A stretch of DNA of 21,320 nt. Source: Mesaphorura yosii (Eukaryota > Arthropoda > Collembola > Poduromorpha > Tullbergiidae). The position numbers were made by a program, and so were the translations under genes. Within the stretch, counting starts at the first letter, position 1. Every line of letters starts with the position of its first letter. Under the pieces are notes generated by a model. That model searched no databases, was not told the origin of the DNA, and was given only the letters and a program-made list of their open reading frames with translations. This document shows, piece by piece, positions 1 through 9,980 of the stretch. Where the stretch lies: contig WIXG01000792.1 in the NCBI GenBank assembly GCA_009869945.1, forward strand, positions 1 through 21,320, written 5' to 3'.

Positions 1-549
1 AAAAAATGAGTTGCACTTAATACGAGTTTTTATGAAAGGATGAGATGGATCAACATGAGTTTTTCCGAATGAGTTGTGCATGACATGACTTACACCAGGA
101 TGAGTTGACCGAGAATCACGGAACTGGCCTTGGATAATGAAGAGTTGATCAAAAAGTGTCGGAGTCGCCTTGAATGTACCGTCGCACCTTCAAGGATGTC
201 CAGTGAATGATTAGTTCCAAAAATCAAAATTCTCTGATTATTGTTCCCGGTATCAATTTATAAAAAGTTTTCTTGATTACGAAGCTACGTAAATTCTTCG
301 GGCAGAACCAAATTTGTGCTTCTGGTTGCGATTTAGAGATTGCCTTGAAATGCCACGAGTCTCACTCGCTGCACTTTCCGCTTCAAGGAGTTGTGTAAGG
401 GCAGTTTTCCTGAATGTCAGAGAACATAATCAAGTATGTAAATAAAGTTTGCATTGAATTTTTGCCAACATTTAACTTCTTCAGTCTCACCCAAGCATGC
501 CGTTTAAGCACCAGCAATTCCTGCGATAGCTACGACGGACGCAGTTGGC
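1..549. other. No gene seen
   Basis: AT-rich sequence with several loosely spaced copies of ATGAGTTG-like words in the first 120 bases, too irregular to call a tandem repeat. I see no convincing exon on either strand. It lies 3' of the FLYWCH exon and could hold its untranslated region. Confidence 0.4.
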
Positions 550-828
550 TCAGACGACACTCCTGCAGTTGCAAATTATAGTGTTGACCACTCTTATCTT
601 CTCATTTGACGCAGCATTAAGAGTATGATTGTGGTTAGCAGATTCCATCAGGACTTGGACAGCATCTCCGTTTTCCGGAATGTACTCAGAACTGTGGACA
701 CGACCGAGGCAGTCATGATTTCGGTTTTGAGTGCAGAGCCAATTTTTTTTCTCAACTCCGTTCTTGTGGAAGTTGTAGGAGTAGCCTTGATATAAAAGTA
801 GTAATCCACCCTTCTGACTTTTGATCAC
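550..828 (-). CDS. FLYWCH-type zinc-finger exon (partial gene or fragment)
   Basis: The minus-strand frame encodes about 90 residues matching the FLYWCH zinc finger: an opening SQKGG...LLYQGYSYNFHKN (F-x-Y-like core), then WLC, a second Cys in HDC, and the closing HNH pair. These give the C-C-H-H zinc ligands. FLYWCH fingers bind DNA or mediate protein contacts and occur in chromatin factors such as Mod(mdg4) and in MULE-type transposon genes. There is no in-frame ATG at the start. A stop lies directly upstream, but an AG at about 829-830 could be a splice acceptor, so this is probably one exon or a fragment. The 3' limit is the in-frame stop and could instead be an unseen donor. No partner exons are recognisable nearby, so whether it is host gene or mobile-element remnant is open. 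Confidence 0.6.
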   Translation of the reverse strand: MIKSQKGGLLLLYQGYSYNFHKNGVEKKNWLCTQNRNHDCLGRVHSSEYIPENGDAVQVLMESANHNHTLNAASNEKIRVVNTIICNCRSVV

Positions 829-1477
829 TTATGCCATTTCGCGTTCACTGCACAGTGCTTCTTCCAAATTAAAATATTGTAAATGATAAAACAGTAAAAT
901 ATATGACAGTAAAACAGAATAATAACACAAATGTTCAATTAGGGAACGATTCGACTTAAAATAATAAAATTTAATTAAATGGTAAAATATTGGCTCAAAT
1001 AAATAAAGAGAAGTATTTAAAATTCGTACTTGACGCTAACTTGGTACGTGAAATTCTTTCGCTATGTTCGAAGGCGGCCTTAATTATCACACTGCAGTTG
1101 TGGTATCAAATTCACTGTTCGGCAAATTTTTTGCATACTAAGACTTTCGCAAATCAAAACCTCATAGAATTCTAGTACAGTTTTACTTCTTGCCATTTTG
1201 GAAATTTCCAGCCGTTTCCAAGCTATGCTGGAAACAAATTTCGAGAATCACGGGAACCTATCCGGAGTTAATACTCTTCTAAACGGTTCTCCTTCTGACT
1301 CAAGATTTGCCTCATACGAAGAGATAAGATTTTATTCTTCATAATCTAATCTTACGAGTCCTTCCGATAATCAAATATGATAAGCAAATAAGCACAAGAA
1401 CAAAAACTTACTACTACTAAGCACTACTTATTATTGATAGAGAGTACAAGTCATCACAAATTGGTGATATTTGGCAT
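829..1477. other. No gene seen, AT-rich spacer
   Basis: Very AT-rich sequence with only short chance frames on both strands. I see no domain, splice pattern or repeat that I can support. Confidence 0.4.
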
Positions 1478-1557
1478 GGGTGGATTTTGGTACGGGTGGA
1501 TTTTGTCGTGGGTGGGTTTTGTCGTAGGTGGATTTTGGTACGGGTGGGATAAGTCGT
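1478..1557 (+). repeat. 16-bp minisatellite, five copies
   Basis: Five consecutive 16-bp units of the form GGGTGGATTTTGTCGT begin at 1478, 1494, 1510, 1526 and 1542. Units 1 and 4 carry GGTAC in place of GTCGT at their ends. Unit 5 is diverged (GATAAG replaces the T run). The array is G- and T-rich on the plus strand. No function is evident. Confidence 0.85.
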
Positions 1558-3531
1558 GTTACGACCAACCTCACTCGTAGTCCTTGTATGCGTCATTGTC
1601 CCTGCTTCCCTTTGTTCCTTATGGTCACCGATCTTGTGACCATTTGTCCAGCCAGGAAGGGAATGCCCAGGCTGGTCTGCTTTGACATGTTGTCCAGCTA
1701 TGGCTTAAGCTTGACACGAGTCATGCTTCATGCACAATTCATACGCGACTAATAATGAAAGGCTTGACCAAAGAAAATGCAGAAGAAATTTCGGGAGCAT
1801 GCATAACGCCAGTTTATTTTATCTTTACTTTTTACTTTAGTTTAGTTAAAGGTCATAAACTACTTAATGAATTACTGATTCCTTGCCTCATACAATGTGT
1901 TAACAGCTTCCTCTACTCTTGTCTCCTGATCATGAACGCCCGCGCAGCAGCTGCCACAGCGTTATCAAACTTTGCTTGGTTAAATACCTTCGTAGGGTAA
2001 TCCGTGTATTATGAGGTGCTATTAACTCCATGAAAACGTGTCCTGTGTTTAATACGTACGTTCACAATGTCTATAAAAGAGTTCCGGGTTTGATGCACCA
2101 CAGTTTAACGAGCCCGTGCTTCGTCCAAAGAGCGCCAGCATCCGGCAACCGGACCTCCGCGGTTTGCATTGCAAATAGTTTCGCTGTGGCTGCTCGAAGA
2201 TTGCTGTCGGTTAGCTCCAAGAAATGGGCATACGCTTGGTCAAGTTTCTGGATCAACACCTGCATGAAGGGTTCTTGGTATTGGCCGACCCCTATCCCAC
2301 GAGCTGCTTGGAGTACCATAATGCTGGACTCCTTCAGGTCTGCATGTCGTGGCGTGAAGGTCTCTGGTGCCAATCCAGTACTATTGAATGACTTGTTCCA
2401 TGCCAGCTCGATACACCGCCTCCGCCTTTTCAATGTTTTGTTTCCATGGGATTTCTGCGGTAGCTTGGAGCACAGATTTCAATTCAGGAATTCGAGCGGG
2501 ATCAGTGTACAAGTCCGCCCAGACCTTAACGTACTTCTTTAACTTCTCGCCCGTAATTTCTTCGTCCCGATACGCTTCAAATTGGCCTGTACAGCTGTTG
2601 GTGACACAACAAATGCAATAACATGTTTTATAAATTCAGGATCTCAATTGTGCTGGTCAGTATTATCTATCACTGCTACAGCTGATCCTGGATGCGGAGG
2701 AGCGACGAAGCTGATGTCCTTGAAGCAAGAACGGACTCTCTCTCGTGTGCACTTGGACTCTTGTGCTGATCCTTCGAGGTCATCAAAATAATATGACTTC
2801 AAGTTCTCATGGACACTATTCTCGTCTTCTGGGCATGCACGGTCGTCATGAACCCCGTATCCATGTTCTTGTGTAGTCACGGATTAGTAACATGAATTTC
2901 TGAAAGGCAGCGTCTTCATTATCAGCTCCTAATTTCGCGCACTCGATAAATGTATGCAAAAACTGAAACGTATCCCCACCAACACCTTGAACATTAAACA
3001 GTTGACCGACGAGAGCAAAGTACTGACTGCGAATAGAAGGGCATCGCCTTGCGTGTCCGTTTGTAAATCATGGAGGCCTTGGACGTCAAGGAGCAAGACA
3101 GCAACCTCCCGTGTGCTCCCAACTTGGGTTGGAAATACATCGGACTAGATTTGGATCCCGGCAGTCACGCGTTGTTTTCCGCCACGCCAGACGAACACTT
3201 TAGGTAAAGTTTGGCTGATCCAATCGTCTGGATGAGTGTGCCCGAATTTGAGGAACTTAGGAACTGGTTGAGCGTAAAAGACTTGCCCTCACGCATCTTC
3301 CCATTGATGGAGTAAATTGCCAGCGGACGATTCCCGACGAGGGTCAGAATCCGGAGTAAAGCTTGAATAAAGATTTGGACACTATTTCAAGTGACGAGTT
3401 TCATGACGGTGACGGTATTTGTGATTCCGGTTGGCCATTATGCGTGTCACTTGCCAGTCAAACGCCCCAGTGACCCGAATTAAGGAGACCAAAAGCGACT
3501 CCAAAATCGGCAATTAAGTAAACAAAATTTA

Positions 3532-3763
3532 CAGTATGGGACGAAAGTTTTTGTGCATCGTCAAAAATAGTACTCCCTCGGAAACTATCATAACTTCCTC
3601 GGGTTCACTCCAATTTGCATGATTTTTTGACATTAAAGGCATCTGTAGTTGACCATTCGAATGACCAACGGGAGCAAAGTTAAAACCTTGCTTGGATCAA
3701 TCTAATGACAGGTTCAAAATTTCATGATTTTTGGAAATGCACAAAAACCTTCGTCCCATACTG
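3532..3763. mobile_element. TA-flanked MITE (Tc1/mariner-like), 232 bp
   Basis: The ends are inverted repeats starting CAGTATGGGACGAA at 3532 and ending in the reverse complement at 3763. About 27 bp match with one difference, and similarity continues more weakly. TA lies immediately outside both ends (3530-3531 and 3764-3765), as expected of the TA target duplication of Tc1/mariner elements. There is no coding capacity, so it is a non-autonomous element. It lies in the intron between the Death-domain exon and the GTPase region of the pseudogene. Confidence 0.85.
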
Positions 3764-4129
3764 TACTCAGGTCAGAATTAGAGAATTCAAGTTTTTTTCC
3801 TTTTTCTTTTTTCGCTCGAAAAACCACTCCTCACCCCCTATCAGGACTCAAGTCCATTTCATTATTTTATAAGGCAAAACGTTATACAAAAGAAAATTCA
3901 TATAAAGAAGAAACGTTTACAAAAGGAAGAGTTGGCAAGAAAGTTTCTCATGAGCATTCGTCTTGATAGCAGTGCCAGTCATGAAAGCCACCTTGTACGC
4001 ATTTACAAATCATGGTCGGTGGTTTGGCTCGGAAATGGGCACCTATCGACAATGCGGTTATTTGTTCTACCAAAAAATTCAACAAAAATTAAAATTAAAG
4101 GACCATCCTGAAGGAACCATCTTACATAC

Positions 4130-4373
4130 CTGCAAGTTTGTTAAGCCGATGTCCTCGGAGCACCACAACCAAATCTGCAAGCTCCTGCTCTCCATTAGCC
4201 TTCCATTTGTTTAACGAATCAAGAACAGCATCTCCACTTACGGTTCCATTCTGTTGGAGTGCATCTTTTATATTCGGTTTTTCCAGATCAGTTTCCGCAA
4301 TATGATCCACTATCATCGACCATTTGTCTATTGCAGTTGGATCTCTCACGACGAGGTCACGAATTGGGACCAT
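4130..4373 (-). other. Intact Death-domain exon of the pseudogene
   Basis: From the ATG at 4373, 81 codons read IRDLVVRDPTAIDKW...VLDSLNKWKANG...LNKLAG, the same Death-domain subfamily as the exons at 5865 and 9981. There is no lesion. The donor CAG/GTATGT is intact, as is the upstream acceptor TTTTAG at 4386-4385. Reading on into the intron meets a stop after two codons (83 residues in all). The exon could therefore still yield a Death-domain-only peptide although the rest of the gene is dead. Confidence 0.75.
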
Positions 4374-4454
4374 GTCTTCCGGTTCTAAAAATCATTTATT
4401 GAGACCACAGGTAGAATTAATACTCGAATTAATAGATTACAGGGTAAACTTACC

Positions 4455-5864
4455 TTCTGGAGGCTAAACATGCCCGGATCCAATGCCAGAATATTTTGGG
4501 GCCATTTTGATTTAATGGTTGTTGTATTTCTGATAGTTTTCTGCTTCTAACTGTTCAAACTAACCTCGGCAGAATTTGTCTGTCTCGTGAGAATACGACA
4601 GATGTGAAAGTTGACAAGAGATAAGACAGCGCCCTTAATGGACTTGTGATTTTGCACACCTTTTTGAGTGATTTGACATTTTTGATTGATTCTGTTCACT
4701 CATTTTGGTCTGTTGCATATTTGATGTGATTCATAATTTATTCAACATGGAGCTGATGGGGTTGAATGGAATTCAATTCGCGGTGGTATCATTAGGGTAG
4801 AAGATTGATTGTATGGGTGCTTGGGTGGGGGAGAGCTCAAGTGAGTTTCATCGAATATTAATCATGCAAATGCAATCAATGTATAAAGTGAATGCTTGAT
4901 ATGCAATTCACGGGGAATATTTGCTTTTTGTGTCTGGACAGACGAAAGTATAACGGATGCAGCTTCAGCGGTCAATACACATGATAGCGAATTGTAGTTT
5001 TTATCGCAAATATGCAGCCAGTACAGCGGTTATTTTTTTAAAATTTATTGGAGGACGAATTTGCGGACGGGTATTGGATTCATATATTGCTAGAGGGTGC
5101 GCAGATTCAAATAGAGCCACCTGAGCATCCTCTGTTTATCTCTTCAGGGAACGGAATTCATGGCCCAAATCCACAGAAAGTGAACATACGAATGTCCTCC
5201 TCCAAATAGAAAGAGAACCAGTATTGAGAACCGACAGTGATGTGAAAATGTGATGCTTGGTACCGAGTTAATAAATCCTAAGACAATCTTGAAGAAATCC
5301 CGGTTATTTCCAATTCAACCGCAAGCCAGTTATCGTTACCTGCACGTACGAAATAGTAAACGATGTTCTCACTTTGCATGCCCGTCCTCCCAAGACCTGA
5401 CCAGACCAATTCAAGCAACTTTGCACATAATATGCAACTATGGTAGTATCGAAAGACATATGTTTGAGCTAAACGACAAATTCGCCATTTCTCGCTTATG
5501 CGATTAAAGTACTACTGAGTCAGGGGTTGAGCTTCTGAGAAGCACAAAACTTGCCAAATGGGAGGAGCACTGTAGCATCACAGATTGCCGAAGAAAACAC
5601 ATACGCTCACGATCATAAATGACAACGGGTATTTTGGCCACCACCATAACTTTTGTTGAGAGCTTATCTAATCTTTGCTTGTGTGCGCTGTCCCGCAGTG
5701 TTCATGGCTCTGCCCTACTGTCTCATTACTTGAAAAGAATCACACGGTTACATATAATGGCTGAGGGCCGAAGTTTTGATCACGGTGAATTTTGGCAGAT
5801 CTTGGCAACAATACGTTTTAGAAAGTGATTTGTTGTCTCTCGTCAAGTTTTAAAATTTGTCCCG
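4455..5864. other. Divergent intergenic region, no gene seen
   Basis: This 1.4-kb stretch separates the 5' ends of the minus-strand pseudogene and the plus-strand NB-ARC gene, which are head to head. Short frames are present, but none shows a recognisable domain or bias. It presumably contains the promoter and a 5' untranslated exon of the NB-ARC gene: TCTCTCGTCAAG ending near 5847 would serve as an acceptor just before the start codon. I could not place a transcription start. Confidence 0.4.
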
Positions 5865-8087
5865 ATGAATATGGATACGGTATCAATTTGTGACCTGGTT
5901 ATCAATGACCCTGTGGCCATTCAAAGATGGAACAGAGTAGTAGATCGGCTAGTCAAATCTCCACTTGAAAACACGATGATCAAGAAACTAATGGCAACTT
6001 CGAATTCTGCCTCGTTTGAGCAAGCTGTAATTAATTCATTGAACATTTGGAGGGAGGAGGGAAGTAGAGACATTTCGCATTTGGCCACGATACTGACAGA
6101 ACTTGATTTGAATTCACTGGCAGGTAATTAATAATAACATGACTGTGTAACCGAAAGCTGAGCTACTTGGGCCTACACAGGAGAAATCTTACGGCAGCGG
6201 GGATGCGCTAGGGGAGTATGGTTTGAAGTTAGGGAGCCTGCGTACAATTTCACTGGACGCAGAGACGAACTGAAAACGCTTTATGCAAAGGCCATATGCT
6301 GCGATGGGATTTCGAACATTATCTGTATCAGAGGCCTTGGAGGAGTTGGCAAATCTTCCCTGGTTCAACAATACATCTTCACATACAGAAGTTTGTATGA
6401 TAATGTGATCTGGATTAACGCGGATTCTGTGGAATCAATACAGAATTCATTCATCAGACTAGCAAAATACCTTCAAATGGATATTGATGGGTTGTCAAGT
6501 GAGAGGCTTGCGTCCAACTTGTTCGAGGTGCTGAGACCCAAGAAATGTTTGTTTGTATATGACAATATAAGACAGCGAGCGCATTTTAGCCAGTTTAAAC
6601 CGACGAATATCAGCTCAGATCGCATACGACCTATTGTACTAGTGACAACTCGGAAGACTAACTTAAAGCTGCTTCATAAGTACCAAATCGATTTAGACGT
6701 TTTAAGTATGGAAGATGCAATAGAATTTACAATGATGCAGCTACCAGCAATCACAAGCACAAGTGCTAGAGAATTAGCTACCAAACTACAACAATTCCCC
6801 CTGGCACTGCAGCAAGCCGTTTCATTCATACAGAACAAGTATATTGAAGACAACGAGTGCATATCTAAGTATTTAACTGAATTCGACAACCCTGAGAAGA
6901 ATGTACTAGATTATGTCGAGGAGAAAGAGGAGGGAGAACGTACCAGTGACCTAAACCCCAATCAACCGCATTCAATGACAACCTCCACTGTGTGGGAAGT
7001 GACTTTGAAAGAAATCGAAGGAATTAAGGGTGGCGAATCAGCATTGAAGTGCATAAGAATACTTTCCTACCTTAATCCTGAGAACATTAGCAGGGATTTC
7101 TTGTCTATCCTTTCTTCTAGTTTCGAAAATGAGTCAGAGATGAGCCTACATCTACTGCACAGATTTTCAATGATCAGTGTAAACTCTCAGAAAGTAAAAA
7201 TTCATCGACTGGTCCAACATGTGATAAGGCAAAGAATGAGTTCAAAACAAAGAAAAGAATTAATGGGCTTCATTCAACTTTTACTAGAACAAGAACTGAA
7301 CAAGCTTGAGTTCTCTGAGTTCGTAAGTGAGTGTATGTCACACGGATTGCATTTATTCACATTTCAGTTGAAGTATGCTGATGATTTGATGAAAAACAAA
7401 TTTAGTTATTACTCCCGGCTCTGTTTCTACCTGATGGTGAATGAAAACTATTTGGACGCCCAATCACTAGCTCACCACTGTATTCAAATATACCAGCAGA
7501 TTGACCGAGATGAATGCGAAAGCACACTTGATATGAAATGGAGATTGGCTAGTGCACTATACTGCCAGGGCGACCTGCAAGGTGCACAGGCAATCATTCA
7601 ACCAATTATAAAAATCTGTAAGTCTAAGCTAGGGGCCGACCATCGGTTAACTATGGACATCCTTGTGCTAATGGCCGTTATCCAATCGGGAATGGGAAAT
7701 TATCTATCTGCACTAGCAAACTATGACCAAGTCATTCCACTATTCGAAAAGCTTTACGCAGACAACAAGAACGTATCATTTCTAGATTGTAAGCAAGGCA
7801 AAGCATTTGCACTGTGGAAGACAGGCAATCCAGACGATGCTATAAACCTGCTGCAGGATGCACATGAGGAATTGGTTGCTCTGTTTGGATGTGAAGACTT
7901 GGATGCACTGCAAGTAAAACAAGGAATTGCTGAAATCCTTCATCAAAAGGGTGAGCTCAAGAAAGCACTAAATGAGTACACGGATGTATACCTGGAGATT
8001 GAAAAAGTCCGCGGGGATAAACACGAGGAAACAATCGCTTTGAAACAGAAAATTGATGAGATAATTTATGAAATATCTAATTATTAA
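5865..8087 (+). CDS. Death domain / NB-ARC / TPR protein (Apaf-1/NLR-like STAND ATPase)
   Basis: Two exons, 5865-6123 and 6181-8087, joined across a 57-bp phase-1 intron, give 721 residues. Residues 1-86 are a Death-fold domain (DLVINDPVAIQRW...NSLAG). Exon 2 continues in frame through FTGRRDEL (110-117) and the P-loop GLGGVGKSS (138-146). Next come a Walker B-like LFVYDN (210-215), the TTR sensor (242-244) and FPLAL (292-296), which together define NB-ARC. A winged-helix-like stretch with HRLVQ (428) follows. From about 492 to the end are kinesin-light-chain-type TPRs (repeated LG..H, G....A). Known relatives are cytosolic sensors that bind ATP or ADP, open on ligand binding and assemble through the N-terminal domain. 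The acid after the Walker B Asp is Asn (D214-N215), unlike the usual DD. The GTPase gene follows in the same direction. The start is the first in-frame ATG. The ligand is unknown. Confidence 0.88.
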
Positions 8088-8112
8088 TTATATTAACCTA
8101 TTTCTGTACTTA

Positions 8113-8118
8113 AATAAA
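8113..8118 (+). promoter_or_regulatory. Poly(A) signal AATAAA of the NB-ARC gene
   Basis: A canonical AATAAA 26 bases after the stop codon of the Death domain/NB-ARC/TPR gene, followed by TG- and T-rich sequence. Confidence 0.7.
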
Positions 8119-9072
8119 ACGTATGCATGGCATGATGCGTGAGAAATATTCAACAAAATACATTATCATCGTGTACATTTGTTCTCATTTTTACTCATTT
8201 ATGTCGTGCACATTCATGCTTCGTCATACTTGGTTCTCGTTACAGGCTGCAACATGTACTGTGTGTAAATCAGAAGACGACACATAGCAAATTTGTTTAA
8301 GCTGTATTCACACTATCAGCGAAAACATTCTGTTAAAAATTAAGCACCGACTTTGCAAAATTGGTTCTGATTTTGGTGGCAAAAAGGTCAGGTTGCTATA
8401 GAGAAAATAATTCCTGTGTCGTCTTCTCCTTTACACACAGTATTTTTTCGGTTAAGCTAGGTACACAGCTCGTGCTTTTCCACCGTGGAATCGCACCTGT
8501 GGAAATGAGGTTGGGAGATAATTGCATGAACTGTTCACCTAGGAAAATACAGTATGAATATTCTTTTCACTGCCACCTTCGCTTAGCTGTACGCAGCTAA
8601 ATTTCTCAGTGAATTTTGTAGTCCATTTTTGAAAAATTCATAATTTTTTTTTCTTTTTGACACTCCTGAAGTAAATCGTTAGTTTCATTAGAGTATCAAG
8701 TTTAGTTTAGTAAAGTATAGGTCAGTTAAATATACAAAAGCATGTAGATGATCTCTGCAAGCCAAATCGTGCCAGTTGCTGACCAACGAAACCGAAGCGA
8801 ACAGTCTTCTTGCGACCATCAAACGATGTGCTCGTTTAATAATCGCCAGCATCATGAAATGATTTAACTCAATGTTTTCTCATTCCCCACAATTATTTAC
8901 TCCCGAGATAATTTTTAGAACAGCTCACGATGCAGATTACACTTAAAAACTAGTAGTGCCTACTAAAATTGTCAGAACTAATCATTTTAAACTATTCTAA
9001 TGTTTAGAAATCGATCATACAAAACAAATCTTAAGAATTTTCTACGTTCACCATCTTGGAATAATGGGTCCG
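8119..9072. other. No gene seen between the two Death-domain genes
   Basis: AT-rich spacer with short chance frames only. It lies between the NB-ARC gene and the fold-back repeat upstream of the GTPase gene. I see no exon, RNA gene or clear tandem repeat. Confidence 0.4.
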
Positions 9073-9092
9073 ATTTCACGCAAAGGATGATA

Positions 9093-9449
9093 TCAGTTAA
9101 GGCACTGTTTCTGGCCAAACGCAGACTACTGATGAGTCATATATCAATCGAAAGCTTATGACACAAGGATAAAAAAATTGGGTTGAAATAGTTGAAAATC
9201 ATGGTTTGACATTTTTCTCAGAATTTACACCAAAAAGCAAGTAATTTTTGTTTCGAGACTTCTTTTCGATGACTGCTCGTTTTGGAGATTTTGGGGGTCA
9301 AAGTGCTGAACTTTGACAAGCCACTGTGGACTCAGGCAGTGGAATTTCAATGTGAAATATATTTCGTTGGAATCCTTGTGTCATAAGCTTTCGATTGATA
9401 TATGACTCATCAGTAGTCTGCGTTTGGCGAGAAACAGTGCCTTAACCGA
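9093..9449. repeat. Fold-back element with 77-bp inverted arms
   Basis: The left arm (9093-9169) and right arm (9373-9449) are inverted copies differing at only two of 77 positions, around a 203-bp centre. Weaker outer similarity extends the arms to about 9073 and 9469 (TTTCAC...AAAGGA on both sides). There is no coding capacity. A MITE or fold-back transposon is likely. The RNA would form a long hairpin. I could not identify a target-site duplication with confidence. Confidence 0.85.
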
Positions 9450-9461
9450 CACCCTCCTTTC

Positions 9462-9583
9462 TGGGTGAAAAGAATGCTTTTTTCACAGTGAAAAATAATC
9501 AAGGAATTTCACGGGTGAAAGGTTGGAATAGCGTACTGCAAAATGGAAATTCCCGCGGAATTTTCACACACCCAGTTTTCACC
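9462..9583. repeat. Cluster of TTTCAC/GTGAAA motifs
   Basis: Just outside the right arm of the fold-back element are at least five copies of TTTCAC or its complement, some paired as short palindromes: GGGTGAAA at 9463-9470, TTTTTCACAGTGAAAAA around 9479-9495, TTTCACGGGTGAAA at 9507-9520, TTTTCAC at 9561-9567 and TTTTCACC at 9576-9583. They may be subterminal repeats of the same element. They also lie about 0.4 kb upstream of the GTPase gene, so a regulatory role cannot be excluded. Confidence 0.5.
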
Positions 9584-9980
9584 TTGAAAAAACGAACTGC
9601 GTACCAGCCTTACCTCTACTTTATGTCAAAGGAAAATGTAAACGACGAAGCCCTCTATGCGTGTATGAGCAAATATTGTATATGAACCAACACATGCTTA
9701 TCATTGTGCACGCTTATCAGAGAAAGTTTCTTCAAACACATAGTACGCCAGGTCGACTCTCATCCATGAGCATGTTATAAAATCTGTACCTTCGTAGAGC
9801 TGGTATGGTGTGATTAAAGCAAGAGTACGACGTAGAATAACATTGTTGTCTAAAATGGCGCAAATCAATTACCCCACATTGACCAGACCTAGCTCCAAAG
9901 ATCACGGTGATTAACAAGTTATTAATTAAAAAAGGTTATATAATTTTTGCTTCCAAATTTCAGACTTGGAATCTCTAAAT

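Larger units (their letters stand above)
1872..4454 (-). pseudogene. Decayed Death domain / atlastin-like GTPase gene
   Basis: A full-length, inverted, broken relative of the gene at 9981-12051. On the minus strand it runs: a likely 5' untranslated exon ending at 4454 (donor GTAAG, intron 4385-4453), an intact Death-domain exon (4373-4130, phase-1 donor GTATGT), and then a GTPase region from about 3480. The GTPase region still reads GKMREGKS (P-loop, Arg kept), LLLDVQG, LIRDY and HDDRACPEDE. It is followed by the helical region and the last codons, E-A-R-N-Q and TAA at 1872-1874, as in the intact gene. Lesions include a TAG after GIQI near 3150, a stop near 2645, and frame changes near 3260, 3000, 2890, 2570 and 2390. 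A 232-bp MITE sits in the enlarged first coding intron. The second coding intron of the intact copy is missing here. Intron retention shows it arose by DNA duplication, not retroposition. Confidence 0.85.

Noticed and set aside
1..120. Apparent ATGAGTTG tandem repeat
   Set aside because: Spacing and sequence are too irregular. Only loose similarity between copies.
1755..2542. Plus-strand open frames of 81 and 170 codons
   Set aside because: They lie opposite the GTPase pseudogene, and their length comes from its former coding bias.
5250..5828. Short frames upstream of the NB-ARC gene
   Set aside because: No domain, no coding bias and no splice connection to the Death-domain exon that I could support.
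9488..9685. 65-codon plus-strand frame
   Set aside because: It is made up of the TTTCAC/GTGAAA repeat cluster and following spacer, with no protein features.
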